64,000 bases of DNA, taken from positions 116,015,140 to 116,079,139 of the forward strand of contig NC_081410.1 of the NCBI RefSeq assembly GCF_030272615.1, written 5' to 3'. The notes under the pieces are model-generated. The model worked only from the letters and a program-made list of their open reading frames with translations, searched no databases and was not told where the DNA came from. Source of the stretch: Cryptomeria japonica (lineage: Eukaryota > Streptophyta > Pinopsida > Cupressales > Cupressaceae). The position numbers and the translations under genes are program-made. Shown piece by piece: positions 12,417 to 24,598 of this stretch (position 1 is the first letter of the stretch; each line of letters opens with the position of its first letter).

Positions 12417-14099
12417 TGTAGCATCATAAATTGTATTCCCTTGCTAGGGTGGTACAATTCCACACTTGGTTTAGCACCCGCCTTAGTGTGTTTTGCATCC
12501 TGCATTTCTAATCTCCTTTAAGCATTTAATTAATTAATTTAATTAAATCTAAATTCATATTTCATCACTACACACATCATAAAGTTTGTCCCTTTACCCT
12601 AAACGTGCCCCTTTTCATTATATTCCTTCAATAAATCATTAAATCATAAACCCTCATTATGTCCTATTTTGATCTTTAAGGACCGATTTTGCATATCAAA
12701 ACATCTCGATATCAGCTGTAACTTTGGGATTCTCTCTAATATCATCATATCTAATGGCCCTGAAAATTTGGTGAAAAGTTGGTCAGACCAAGTGCACTTT
12801 GCACCTGGTCCCCGACATTTTTCCCGAAATTTTGGGAGCATAATTCTATGATATTATAATGATTAACCCAAAAAGATTGGCAAGAAATTCAAATCCTAGG
12901 TTAGCCTAAAGATGAAATTAAGATTTGGGTTTTCATACATAAGAGCTCTCTTTCTTCACTTGAAGGTCTCAGAAGGGAATCTAGGAAAAAGCTTTTGAAG
13001 CGATTACAAGGAGCCTTCTATGTACCAATTACAAGGAGCCTTCTATGTAGCAAAAGAGAAGATCTTTTGAAGTCTTAAAAAAAATTCAACAACATATGTC
13101 AAACATTCATCAAGCATTCTTTCATTAATTAGGGGCTTTTGAAGATGTAGGAAAGCGACAATAGATCACCGACTAAAGATTGGCTTGTACCTCTCCCTTA
13201 GGGTTGGGTATTATTTCATGTTGTTTCCATGTCTTTGTATGAGATTAATTAAATAAATTTGATTTAAATTCATTCTTTAGATCACTTTGCATCATTAATT
13301 TAGAGATGTTTACTTTGTCAATTACAAGCATGTAGGGTTTACTCTTTAGGGTTGCTCTAAGTTGTTTGCATTCATCCTAGGATCTTGCACACACACAATA
13401 TTCTTGCACACACTATTTTACTATACAAATCGGCTATTTGTTGAGGTGGAAATCACCAAAATAGGGGTTTGACTAAGGCAAAACCCTATATAGCCACCCA
13501 AAACCCTATTTTCAGCTACAGGTGCAGATATGAGATATGAGTGTCGCTGCGAATTTCATGACAGAAAGAGCACACAAAGACTGTTCCTAGGGTCAAATTT
13601 GGACAAAAACCCCCAGGACAGGGGCGTGGCGCCCTAGTCCTTCTAGATCTGGGCAGATTTTGGCAAGGTAGTAGGTCTCAGCCTTCAAATCTCTGTCTCA
13701 TGGGTACAACTTCTAGTCTGTAGAATCAGGATAGGGGCGTAGAACTCTGGTCCTTGACATTTTGACTCAAATTTCTGGCACAGGTGCACCTCTAAATTTG
13801 TCTCCTAATCTGTACTTTTCAATAGTATATCAATTATGCTTAGTTCTGTATTTTCATAATAGGGTTGCTTGTGTACAATTGCATTTTAGGTTAAATCATT
13901 CGAATTTGCACTTTGCATCTCTCTTATCTCTCATTCGCAACAAGGGAATAGAAACCCTAAGAGGTAATCCTTAGCTCTCTCTTTCTCACAAGAAGTAGCC
14001 GAAGTGCGTTACCTCCCTAGGCTCTTTCATATTCCACGAGTGTGTACGCGAGAGTGGGATTAGGGTTTACTTACTTAGTCTCACTTTTTCCCCTATACA
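12417..14099 (+). repeat. T1 5' LTR (1683 bp)
   Basis: It begins TGTAGCATCATAAATTG and ends CCCCTATACA, and aligns throughout with 25153-26776 and, inverted, with 58426-61529. It contains a strong GC hairpin at 13617-13641 (GGACAGGGGCG-TGG-CGCCCTAGTCC) in an otherwise AT-rich LTR. The frame at 12644-12851 is an AT-driven shadow. Confidence 0.93.
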
Positions 14100-14103
14100 T
14101 CTT

Positions 14104-14120
14104 TGGTGGACCCGACATGA
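14104..14120 (+). other. T1 primer-binding site position
   Basis: TGGTGGACCCGACATGA starts five bases after the LTR end. Its TGG start pairs with a tRNA CCA end, as expected for reverse-transcription priming. It resembles the T2 site (TGGCACGCCCGGTGGGA) but is diverged. I do not assign the tRNA. Confidence 0.6.
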
Positions 14121-14320
14121 ATCCAATCTCATTTTCATTGTATTGCATTGTTAGATCTAGATTTAGTATCTTTCATTTTGCCTTTTAACATAAAATTCAA
14201 AAAAAAAGTGAAAAATTTAAGAAAGAAAGAAAAAAAGATTTCTTTTATTTATTTTGCATTGTGTGTTTAGATTTCATTCAATTTCCATTTCAAAATGTTA
14301 TATTTTTATTTATAGGATGT

Positions 14321-16049
14321 TCATACTTTTGATGATGTATGCAATTATGTTGATTATGAGTTTAGTAAGGATGAATTAGATGAAACTCTAGATGAGTTTT
14401 TGAACCCTAAACCTTCTAAACCTTCATTTTGCCAAAAATTAATCAACCTTGTTACTATGTCATTTTGTGGTGATGAGAAAAATAGGTTGAATGATTCCTC
14501 TAATGGGTACATTCCTATCAACTCCTCCACTATATCTAGCGACATGGTTGTCTACAACAATTCCATTCACGAGGATATATCTCCTTTTGAATCAAAAGAT
14601 AAACCCTTCAATCGATATGACCATGCTTTGTTGGATGATGCCCTTGATGACTTTATGTCTTTGCCTAAATCTTCAAATAAAAACAATACATCTAAAAGGT
14701 TAATCAACATGATAAATGTGAATGAACATAGCAAGCCTCTTTTTATAGTCCAACGTTCTTATCCTTCTTCAACCTCACAATTTCCCAATCAACCTCTTTT
14801 CACTGTTCAAAGTGGATATGGTCATGACTCCTTTAGTACTGCTAATAAACCTATCATTACTTTGCAAGGAAGAAATCCCACTTAAAGTCCTTATAGTTAT
14901 GCTAAACAACTAACTAAGGAGAATCACCATGCAATTTCCCACACTTATAACACAAGAAACAATAAACAACCTAATCCTCCTCTAGTTATCCCTACTTCTC
15001 TTCCTGATCCTCAACCTATTCTTCCTCAGGAACCTCACATTTCACAAACTCTTGGTAAGGAATATGATCCTATTGAACAACTCAAAGCTACTCCTACCAA
15101 GATATCCCTTTGGGATTTGATTCAAACTTCTTCAACTCATCATGGAATGTTACAAGATGCCTTGAAAATATTGAATGTCGCACCCGCAGTGACATCCAAT
15201 AATATGGGTTCCTTGATTAATTCTATCACATCTCCTAAAGCTCAAATTGTGTTTACCCAATATGAGTTACCCACTAGTGAGATCCAACATCAATATGATC
15301 ATTTAATGATTGTGGTTATCATAAATGATAGTGCAATAAGACAAACACTAGTGGACAATGGTTCTGGCCTTAATGTTTTTAACATTAACTTGTTGCATAA
15401 AATCAATATCGATACATCTCTCATTAAGCCCGATTGTCTTACTATCTGAAGCTTCAATAATGTTGCTAAGTCTTCATTAGGTATCATCACCTTACTTGTT
15501 AAGGTAGGTCCTGTTACTTTACCCACACCTATTCATGTCATGCCTGGAAATATGACATATAACTTGTTATTAGGGAGACCTTGGATTCATAGCATGCAAG
15601 TTGTCCCCTCTACATTGCATAGGTGAGTTAAATTCATTTACAACAATAGAACATATACCTTGCTAGGTGACACCAATCTCCAAGCTTGTCTACAAACATC
15701 AACATCCAAATCCTCTTCAACTGGTTCTTCCCCAACTATCCTAGATGTTTCTTCCAAAACCTCTACTCCTACTAATGTGTCTATTTCCTCAAGTCCATCT
15801 CCTACCTCTAGTTCGTCTCCCAATGACTCCTCAAGTAAACCTAAGGTTCTTGAGGAAGAATCTTCTCAGCATGATTCTACTACTGAAGATGCCTTCTCCC
15901 TTGAAAAAATTCTTGCAGAAGATGATTGGGAATCCCTTGAATTTAATCCTACTTTCATAGGAGAATATAAAATTCCCCCTAAAGAACTCGAGGTCAAAAA
16001 GAAAGAAAAGAATAACCTAAAAATCAATCCACTTTACCCGAGCCGTTGA
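14321..16049 (+). pseudogene. T1 gag-less N-terminal ORF with protease
   Basis: Frame 3 reads from about 14321 through stops at 14883, 15447 and 15624. The start (DDVCNYVDYEF, then LINMINVN) has no gag domain or zinc knuckle. From about 15060 it matches the segment just before the T2 protease (EYDPIEQL; in T2 EYDLVEQL), then VDNGSGLNVF near 15352 is the aspartic protease site (changed from the usual D-G/S-G by Asn) and LLLGRPWIH follows near 15570. An acidic Ser-rich linker follows (15700-15990). The frame ends at 16047; pol continues in another frame. T1 thus lost, or never had, the leader and gag that occupy over 4 kb in T2. Confidence 0.75.
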
Positions 16050-17620
16050 GTAATAACTTTGTGGTGGCTTCTCAAACTTTATCTCCCTTGGTTTCTAATC
16101 TAGAGGATTTTGATCCTTCACTTTATGAAAATCCTACTTCTCTTTCAGAAATGGCTAACCATTATGGTCCTGACTTTTCCATCTTAGCTAGGTGTGGATA
16201 CAATGGTAATGGTTACAGAGCCCAAGAATGAGGGATGAAGGTTCCCTTGTAAAATAACTTCCACGATACAACATTCAGACTTGGCTATGATCCTTTTGAG
16301 CATACTAAAGCTTCTATGAGACCATCTATTAGTGTTAATGTCATCTCTACCTCTATTTCAATAAAATATCTAGAGTATATTGACAGTGACTCTTCTAGTG
16401 TCTTTGCTTTAGATGTTTTTCCCACTGATGATTCCTTAGTGGAATTCCTAGGAGTTTATGACAACCTTCCTCATTATCACCATAATCACGGTTTTCCCTA
16501 TTTTTTGAATACATAAGATTACTTTAGGAAAGAAAGAAATAAAGATGAGATAGTTAAAGAATTTCCTCAGTTGGAAGACACTCCTCAACAAAGCAATCTT
16601 CTCATAAGTGACACTATTGATATCAGGATGGATCCTTGTATTGAAGATAAAGTCATTAAGATAGGAAAATTCTTGGATCAAGAAGAATAAAAATAATATT
16701 CCAAATTCCCTAAAATATTTGCTTGGATATACGCTGACATGCCTGGTATTGATCCTAAGATTGTCACTCATAACATTGTCTTAGTTCCTTATGCTAAACC
16801 TGTGAAACAAAATATTCGAAAGATGAATCCTAAAGTAGCATTGCTTGTTACGGCTGAGATTGAAAAGTTATTGGATGTCGTATTCACCCGTCCTATAGAT
16901 TATTCCCCATGGATTCCCAACATTGTGGTTGTGGCTAAATCTGATAACAAGATTAGGATGTGCATGGATTTTTGAAATCTTAATAAAGCCTCTTTGAAGG
17001 ATGCTTTTCCTCTTCCAAATATCGATATGATAGTGGATTTTGTAGCAGGCCATGCTTTATTATCCTTCATGGATGGTTTCTTAGGATATAATCAATTCTT
17101 CATTAATCCTCAAGATCGATTCAAAACTGCTTTCACAACGCCTTGGGGCATGTTTTGTTGGGTTATGATGCCTTTTGGATTGAAAAATGTAGGCGCTACC
17201 TATCAATGTGCTATGACCCTTGTCTTCCATGATTACATGCATAAAATCTTAGAAGATTACATTGATGACATCTTAGCTAAATCCATTCTTCGTATAGATC
17301 ATATTAAGATCCTTCATCAAGTCTTTGAGAGAATTCATAAGTATAACATACGCTTGAATCCCCGAAAGTGTGTTTTCGGTGGGGATAGTGGAAAACTATT
17401 AGGATTCATAGTTTTGCATCATGGAATCGAGGTGGATACAAAGAAGATAGATGCCATTGTTAACATGTTGCCTCCTAAAAATGTTTCCCAACTAAAAAGT
17501 TTACAAGGAAAGATTCAAGTTATTCGTAGGTTTGTTTCTCAACTTGCAAATCATACCTTTCCTTTTATTCAATTGCTTAAAAAGAATATCATCTTTCAAT
17601 GGAATGGGGATTGTCGTTAG
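16050..17620 (+). pseudogene. T1 G-patch-like remnant and reverse transcriptase
   Basis: In frame 2, RCGYNGNGY near 16190 keeps the core of the G-patch-like segment seen in T2. RT follows: YADMPGIDP near 16735, PIDYSPWI near 16895, MCMDF then a TGA (16973), DAFPLPNIDMIVD, FLGYNQF, PFGLKN, and the catalytic DYIDDILAKS near 17260-17290, then LLGFIVLHHG. Stops at 16229, 16514, 16688, 16973 and 17618 break the frame. The catalytic YIDD is preserved, so inactivation is by stops instead of active-site loss. Confidence 0.85.
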
Positions 17621-18880
17621 GCATTTGAGAACTTAAAAACATATTTGGCCAATCCTCCTATTCTTCAACCCGCTGACCCTTCCAAACCATTTCTTTTATA
17701 CACAACTGCTTCCCTTCACGCTCTTGTAGCCTTATTAAAACAATGTGATAAGGATGGTAGAGAATGTTCGGTTTATTATATAAGTCACACTCTACTCGAT
17801 TACGAAGTTCGATATTCTGTGATAGAAAGACACTGCCTTGCTTTAGTCTTTGCAACCCAAAAATTGAGGCATTATCTTTTGAATGTTGAAGTCCATGTTA
17901 TCATTAAATTCGATCCTCTAAAGCATCTTTTCTCAAAAACTAATCTCTCGGGATGCTTAGCCAAGTGGGTTGTGATGTCAACCAAATTTGACCTTAGGTT
18001 TGTCTTGTAGAAGGCAATAAAAGGTAAAGCATTGACTAACCACTTAGTTGAGGCTCCTTCACCCTTCTCCCTACCTAACCCAGAGTCTTTTCCCGATGAA
18101 TGCATTCTATCTATTGAGGTTGATGAGATTCGGGAATTATATTTTGATGGCTCTAGGTGTCATACGAGATCGGGGGCAGGAGTTGTCTTAATTTCTCCTA
18201 AAAAGAAACCTATCCCTTTATGATATCATCTCAATTTCTTGTGTACCAATAATATTGCTAAATACGAGGCTCTCATATCTAGAATTAAAACAATGCTAGC
18301 ATTAAATGTGAAGCATCTACGTATATATGGAGATTCTCAATTAATCACAAGGCAAGTGACATGAATTTATCAAGCTAAGCAAGATAAATTATCACAATAT
18401 AGAGATTTAGCTATATCCTTAATGGAGAAGTTCGATTCTTATACCATGGAGCCTATTCCTCGAAAATATAATCAACATGCTAATGCGATGGCATGTGTGG
18501 CCTCTCTTGTATCTTTAGAGGATCCCTTGGTAGATCTTAAATTCACTATTCACAACCTCACTACCCTGACTATTGCTGATAATCCTGGTGATGTGGCATA
18601 CTGTTGCATTATAGATTCTAATGAGTGGTACTCGCATATCGTGAGATATTTAAGTGATGGTACCTTTCCCGCCTCTACGAACAAGAATACTAGGGCTAGG
18701 ATTTGCAAGTTGGCCTCTAGATACATTATCCTTTCTAATGTTCTCTATAGTAGGGGTTATAATGGTCTTCTCCTTCGATGTCTTAACAAAGTTGAAATCC
18801 CTATTACTCTTGAGGAAGCACGTTTAGGTGCTTGTGGGGGGAATTTTGGGGGTAGATCCTTAGTTCAAAGATTGCTCTGA
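17621..18880 (+). pseudogene. T1 dual RNase H and integrase zinc-binding segment
   Basis: The gypsy RNase H reads from 17621 (AFENLKTYLANPPIL) to RLAKWV-like residues near 17960. A second, archaeal-type RNase H follows: LYFDGSRCHTRSGAG near 18135-18180, NNIAKYEAL near 18250 and YGDSQLI near 18325. The presence of this second RNase H is a hallmark of the Tat lineage. The integrase zinc-finger approach (ARLGACGGNFGG) is near 18810. Stops at 18008, 18221, 18362 and 18878. Confidence 0.85.
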
Positions 18881-19881
18881 ATGGGATATTATTGTCAAAC
18901 CATGGAAAAGGATTCCTTTGTGTTTGTTAAGAAATGTCATCAGTCTTCGCAACATAGCAATTTGATCTATTCTCCTGCCCAAGAACTTCGATCTCAAGTA
19001 GCGTCTTGGCCCTTTTCTACATGGGTGGATCTCATTGGTAAAATATATCCTCCCTCATCTCAAGGACATACTTTCATCATAACAACTACTGATTACTTTA
19101 CGGAGTGGGTAGAAGCAGTTCCTCTTCGATCTACTACCGCTGAAGTAATCTGTCAATCCATCTTAGATAACATCATTTCCTGGTTTGGAATACCTTCCGC
19201 TTTGGTTTCAGATAATGGAACATCATTTAAAAACAAAGACGTGAAGAAATTTCTCGAGAAATATCATATTCAACATAAATTTTCTACACCCTACAATCCT
19301 CAATCAAATGGTCAAGTTGAATCTTCAAATAGAATAATTAAACAAATTCGTTGTAAGAATGTGAACAAGCATGGTAAGGATTGGCATACTTAGTTAATCT
19401 ACGCTCTTTGGGCCTATCGAATGAGCGTACGTATTGCTACGGGTTGTACTCCTTATAATCTTGTTTATGGTGTCGATGTCATTATGCCTTTGGAGTTAGA
19501 AATTTTGTCATTAAGAGTTTCTCTTAAAAGTATAATGGATGATGATTCCTATAGAGAACAAAGGCTCCAACAACTTTAGATGCTCGATGAATGGTGCATA
19601 AACGCTCTTGAGCATATTCAAGCGTGTCATAAGATTTTACAATGAAGCTACAATGATAAAGTCATTCAATGTTCCTTCTCAATAGGTGATTTAGTACTTT
19701 ATGAGAATCAGCACAACATGAATACCTTACCTAAGGAGAAAGGAAAATTAAGCCTCAATTGGCTTGGACCATACATCATTGCCGAGGTCTATGGATTGGG
19801 TGCTTACAAGATAGCAGATGTGGAAGGTACGTCTTTCAAAGAAACCATAAATGCTATGCACCTTCGTAGATACTATGCCTA
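18881..19881 (+). pseudogene. T1 integrase, core and C-terminal domain
   Basis: After MGYYCQTMEKD, the KKCHQ zinc-finger remnant is followed by the catalytic core: VDLIGK (first Asp, near 19027), VSDNGTSFKN (second Asp, near 19207) and GQVESSNR (Glu, near 19315). The C-terminal part, with LYENQHN and LNWLGPYIIAEVYG, ends at MHLRRYYA and a TAG at 19879-19881. The same ending (MHLRRFYT) closes T2 pol, so the reading is secure. Stops at 19391, 19577 and 19642. Confidence 0.85.
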
Positions 19882-20529
19882 GTTTATATCTATCTATCTC
19901 TCTCTATCTCTATCTCTTTATAGTTTATTCTCTCTCCTTGCGCCTTTTCTTTCTTCAAATTGGATAATATGTTAGCATATCTTCATTAAAGTATGTGGAA
20001 TTAAATGATTGTTTAGTCTACATTACTTCATTCTTGACAAGCATGATTCTTCACTTTATTGTTTGTCTTGGATTCATTTATGTAAATTGTAACAGATTTA
20101 CATTTTATATGTGATAGCATGTTATACAATTTCTTATATGTTGAGTAGGATTATATCATGTTGTGTTTAATTGGGCTTAATTAAATCACATTAGTCATAT
20201 AGTTCTTAAGCTTAACATATTTTCCTTCTACATCACCAAGGTAGTATTTAATTAAATCACCCATGTATCCGTTTAATCATGAAGCATTGAAAAATAAATC
20301 ACATGGAAATTAAATTACACATACATGTTCATTACCAAATATGTTACTTTTAATCAAAGCAATGCATACATTGTTTCAAGAATTAAAATAACATATTTGA
20401 GATCAAACGTAAGCATAAATAGATACATATCAATGAATGTCATAACATGTTTATCACTATACATCAAAAAGTGTCACACACTACAAAATAGTCATCTCCT
20501 ATCCCTACGACTAGCAGCTAGAGGATGGT
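19882..20529. other. T1 post-pol untranslated region
   Basis: AT-rich, with a 'tctatctctctc' pyrimidine run at 19890-19935 just after the pol stop. No gene is visible on either strand. It separates the convergent pol and antisense PMD genes. Confidence 0.5.
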
Positions 20530-22690
20530 GACTAGATGTCCCCTCCTGATCTAGCTATGGGGGTGGACCCATGGGTGTGTATCATGATGTGGAGCACAAG
20601 TGACTCCACATGGAGCTCCTACTCTCCCTCTCCATCATGATCTCGCAATATGTGGTTGCCTTGGCTTGAGCCGCTGCTAGATCACACTCTGTCCATTGTA
20701 GCCTCTCTAACAAGGTACTCTCCCTCTCTCTCCAGACCTCTAACTCCACCTAAAAGGGGGTGAATAGGTCCACATGCCACCCGATACTCCTCTGTGGTTT
20801 GTGCACTATCCATGAGGAGCTAGGAATGTGTGCGGTCATGATGAGGTTTGTAACTGCATTTTAGATAAGGGAGTGCCACTCTTGACCACCAACTGCAGAG
20901 ATAGAAAGAGGTTTTCATCAGCAACATTCTATATCATCAAATCTAACTAATTAAAGATGCATAAATGGTACAATCGTGAAAAACCTTACCTGGATCTCCC
21001 TCTCGCCAATAAGGATCATGGAAAGGGACCTCCTATGACTAGGACCCGATAGGATCTCCGTGCTCACAATGCCTTTGCATGATGGGCACAAGACGGTGGA
21101 GACAAGAATAAGGATCCCTTATAGGTTCCTTCTCCCCTCGCAATGGAATGCTCGGTAGATCTAGGGCTATTGTGTCGTCCCCAAAGTGATGAGGAACTGC
21201 ATCTGACTCGTCCTCCTCATCCTCCTCCTCCTCCTCCTCATTCTCCTCGTCCTCCTCACCATCCTCATCCTCATCAACCTCCTCATCCCCGTCCTCCTCC
21301 TCATCCTCCTCCTCCTCCTCTCCATCTTCCTCATCATCACCATCTTGATCTCCCTCTTTTGCACCACCAACCTCTGGTTGTCCTACATCATCATTCTAAT
21401 CATCTATGTCCTCCTCACCAATGTCCTTGAATGTATCAGGGTCCTCCTCATTACCCATGTGTCTCCATGGTCTGGGGTTCCCTCTAGGGAAGTCGGCTGG
21501 AAAGATGGCTCCAGGATGTGTCCTACCCCACCATGTGATGTACCACTGTTGTGTGCCCACATCATCTCTTTAGTCGATCGTGATATCCCTATCTGACCCA
21601 TCTGAATATGTGATATCAATCTCATCACTGGTACGCCTCGAAATGTCTCTCGACCTAGGAGTCACACAGGAGTGTTAGATATAGATAGGCACATCTGTAG
21701 CAACACACTGCTCAAACCCAAACTGCCACCAAACTCGATCGAAGTAGAATGGGACTATAATGTGACTGTACCATCCCTCTAGTAGACGGTTCCTCTGCAT
21801 GCAAAACAACTACCTATGTATACCCACCCACATGTACATCCCGAGGTAGGGTTTCCATCTGATAACTTCCAGTCTCAATCTGTCAAAGGTCACTCTCCAA
21901 TGCAATAAATCTTGGAACCGCCACTCACGGGTAAGAGGATATGCGAACACACTAGACTGCTTTAGAACCAAATCAATGGGCATTTTGTGGAATAATTGCC
22001 TGCAGAATACACAGATAACAAATTTAGTGCATGTGATGTGCTCTAGTATCTAGATCTGTAGAAGTGTGTTGGTCATCAGGTTGCATCCCTATCCAAAAAC
22101 GTACTCTCTTAGGTCATGATAGAGGTGGGCTAGCATGCTCCGCCCCCAGGAGAATACCCTTTGATGTCTCTCCATGGTTCTCACCGCATAAGTGAGACCT
22201 CCATGAACATGTATCACACCCATTAGGGCACATGAATAATGCAATGATAACGATCATCAATTGTCTCATTAGTGGAACCTCACTAGTGGGATGTAAAAGC
22301 CAACTGATCATAATGTGGCCTTTCATCTCACTGAGAATCTGTCTCCCAATGTAGTAGATTTTCTCCCTACTGTAATCAGTAGCGATGTGATCTGCTCAGT
22401 ATCTCACTATCTCTCCTCTAATGGGCAGATGAAGTATGCGGTACACATCCTCGAGAGTAACCATCATCTCCCCCATGGGTAGAAGAAAGGTGGAGGTATC
22501 CACGTCCCATCTCTCCATCAAGGCCATCAACATCGCAAGGTGGAACTTGATGGCGGGCATGGTCATTACATACCATAAACCTACTGAGTATAGAAACTCC
22601 CTGTCCTCTAGTGAAAGCCTCAGAATCTGACTCTGGAGGCTCCTATGGTCGACAGTGTGCTCGCGTATATAGGAAGAATCTACAAAACAA
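20530..22690 (-). pseudogene. T1 antisense plant mobile domain (PMD) gene, exon 2, decayed
   Basis: Reading leftward from about 22690, the protein shows IREHTVDHRSLQ, then MERWDVDTSTFLLPMGEMMV and VTLEDVYRILHLPIRGEI, the signature core of the plant mobile domain (aminotransferase-like, MAIN/MAIL family). Further blocks aligning with the T2 PMD follow in broken frames: SWGRSMLAHLYHDL near 22130, TLLQI near 22060, RWKPYLGMYMW near 21840 and YFDRVWWQFGFEQ near 21730. The tail is strongly acidic (21140-21370). An acceptor-like ttttgttttgtag precedes the exon. Multiple stops and frame changes show it is dead. PMD proteins are known from both host genes and plant retrotransposons. Confidence 0.75.
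21205..21345. repeat. (CCT)n-rich microsatellite encoding the acidic PMD tail
   Basis: A run dominated by CCT/CAT triplets. On the minus strand it reads as a Glu/Asp-rich tail of the T1 PMD protein; the plus-strand Pro/His-rich frame is a shadow. The T2 PMD has a shorter Gly/Asp tract at the comparable place. Confidence 0.7.
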
Positions 22691-23034
22691 AACCATAAAA
22701 TCATCAATAATCAATCATCGATCACAATCATTTCATTGAAAACATCATCGCATCTATTCTACACATAAGACGCCTAATCCTATGCAACCCTTGGTCGCTC
22801 TGAGCAGGGACTAGGGCGCCCAAGGTGACCAGGGTGCCCCCCTGGGATTAGAGCGCCTTGGGAGGACCAAGGCGCCCAGGTGGGACCAGAGCACCCCTGT
22901 GGGACCAGGACGCTCTAGGACACCATGATGTCTGGACAAGGGGGCATGTGCATGATCTCGATGCTGACATCATCAAAATGAAAACCAATGCAAACAATAA
23001 AAGTCAATAACAACTCAACGAAAGGTCAACTCAC
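22691..23034 (-). other. Predicted intron of the T1 antisense PMD gene
   Basis: The minus strand has a strong donor, AACGAG|GTGAGTTG, at 23035/23034, and a pyrimidine-rich acceptor ending ttgtag at about 22681-22691. This intron sits at the same place relative to the PMD core as the T2 intron. It holds the GC-rich 19-bp array (22805-22920). The exact acceptor phase is unclear because the gene is decayed. Confidence 0.5.
22805..22920. repeat. Degenerate ~19-bp GC-rich array (GGGACCAGGGCGCCC)
   Basis: Six units with cores near 22816, 22834, 22853, 22872, 22891 and 22910 recur every 18-19 bp: ggactagggcgcc, gaccagggtgccc, ggattagagcgcc, ggaccaaggcgcc, ggaccagagcacc, ggaccaggacgct. The surroundings are AT-rich. 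The first unit, GGACTAGGGCGCC, is the exact reverse complement of 13 bases in the T1 5' LTR hairpin (13629-13641). Confidence 0.85.
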
Positions 23035-23154
23035 CTCGTTGAGCGGTCTCCTAGTCAACATGGCCTGGCACAGGATCTCCATCTGTGTGGGTCGCTCAGG
23101 TCAACGTCAAGGCATGGTGGCTGATGCATGGGCTCCTCTATAGTGAATAGTGCC

Positions 23155-24593
23155 TGTAGTCACATAAATCTGTCCATTTTAATTAAATGAATATTTCGTA
23201 TTTATTTGATTAAAAATCCACTAGCCATCAGTTAATTAAATAAATATTTAATTAATTCATCTCCAAACATTCTTCTATTAATTAAATAAATTATTCAATT
23301 TATTTTAATTAATTCATTAAATCAAATTCCATTCAATTAAATAAATAAAATCTATTTATTTAATTAAAATTCCCTTTTCCTCTTTTAAATAAATTAAATA
23401 AAACATTTATTTAAATCATTATCCCCACCCCACTTGCATTTTTCTACAAATGCAACTTGCACACATTTTGAAATAAATGAATTTTTATTTTAAATAAAAT
23501 CCAATTTTCCCTCACCCACCAAATCCACTTACAAAATCTAATCCCCTTCTAGATTCTTCTAACCCCTTCCTAATTAGTCTAATCCATCCCCTAATTATTG
23601 TCACATTCCTAAACAAAATGGAGTCACTTCTCAGAGCCTAAAAGTCTTTGATAACCATTAAAGGCTTTCAACCTTCAACCACTAAATGTCTCAAAGTCTT
23701 GGATAACCTTTGAAAGCTTCCAACCTTCAACCACTTAATCCCCAAAGTCTTCAAAAACCATTAATGGTTAACCCAAACCCTCCCACATAGTTAAAACATT
23801 TGTTTTGACTCAACCTCTACCCAACCCAAAGGTCTCATCAAACATTTAATGCTTTGACCATGATTATCTCTTAATCATTTGCACAAAGGTTTATCCTTGG
23901 ATTAACTCTTAATTCAATGGGTAATCTTAATTTAGACTTGACCCTTAGCCTTTAGATAACCATGAGGTCTTCTCAGGCCTTTAATGCCTCCAACCTCTTC
24001 TTTCAACCCAACCCTATGTGGACATTTGTCATCATTTCATTGGTGCCAATTGTGCACATGGATCCCCAACTTTCAAGCTTGACCCTTGATTAAACCCTTC
24101 AATCCTGGCCATCCATTGCTCCATTTTTCCTATAAATAGAGCCCATTCCTTCATAATCCAGATCCTGAAAACTTGTATGCATTTAGACTATAGCCATTTT
24201 AGAGAGCATTTCAGCATAGCATAACTAAGTATTGTCTTTTGGTTAAAACACATCATTTTAGCATAAAAATAGCTTTTCATTTCATGTTTAGAGCTATTCT
24301 ATAAATCTCAATCCTCCACAAGCATCCATAGTGCAAAAAGCTGCTGAGAGCTACACTATTTTGGAACTTGGAGAGGAGAGGAACAAGGGAGAAGGAGCTA
24401 ATCTCATGCTAAGAGATAGTTGGAGATATCTCATTTGTCTTTACTTATTTAGTTAGATATATTTAGCATGTTTTTAGTGTCTCCTTTGGAATGCCTTCAT
24501 TGTGTTTGGTTTTTAGATTGATTAACTCTAACATCTTGTGTGTTTTATGTTGTTTGATCTTGAACTAACCTTGTGCTATTTAGGAGGGCATCA
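23155..24593 (+). mobile_element. Solo LTR of a T2-related family nested in T1
   Basis: It begins TGTAGTCACATAAATCTG and ends GGGCATCA, flanked by a perfect duplication GTGCC (23150-23154 and 24594-24598). The start, with its runs of 'attaaataaat' near-palindromes, matches the T2 LTR start. A canonical TATA box (CTATAAATAG, 24130-24139) marks the U3/R promoter. No internal region is present, so it is a solo LTR formed by recombination. It sits just upstream of the predicted first exon of the T1 antisense gene, separating it from its promoter. Confidence 0.88.
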
Positions 24594-24598
24594 GTGCC

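Noticed and set aside
21143-21430. Pro/His-rich plus-strand frame and Arg/Met-rich minus frame
   Set aside because: Products of the CCT-rich microsatellite; the meaningful reading is the acidic minus-strand tail of T1 PMD.
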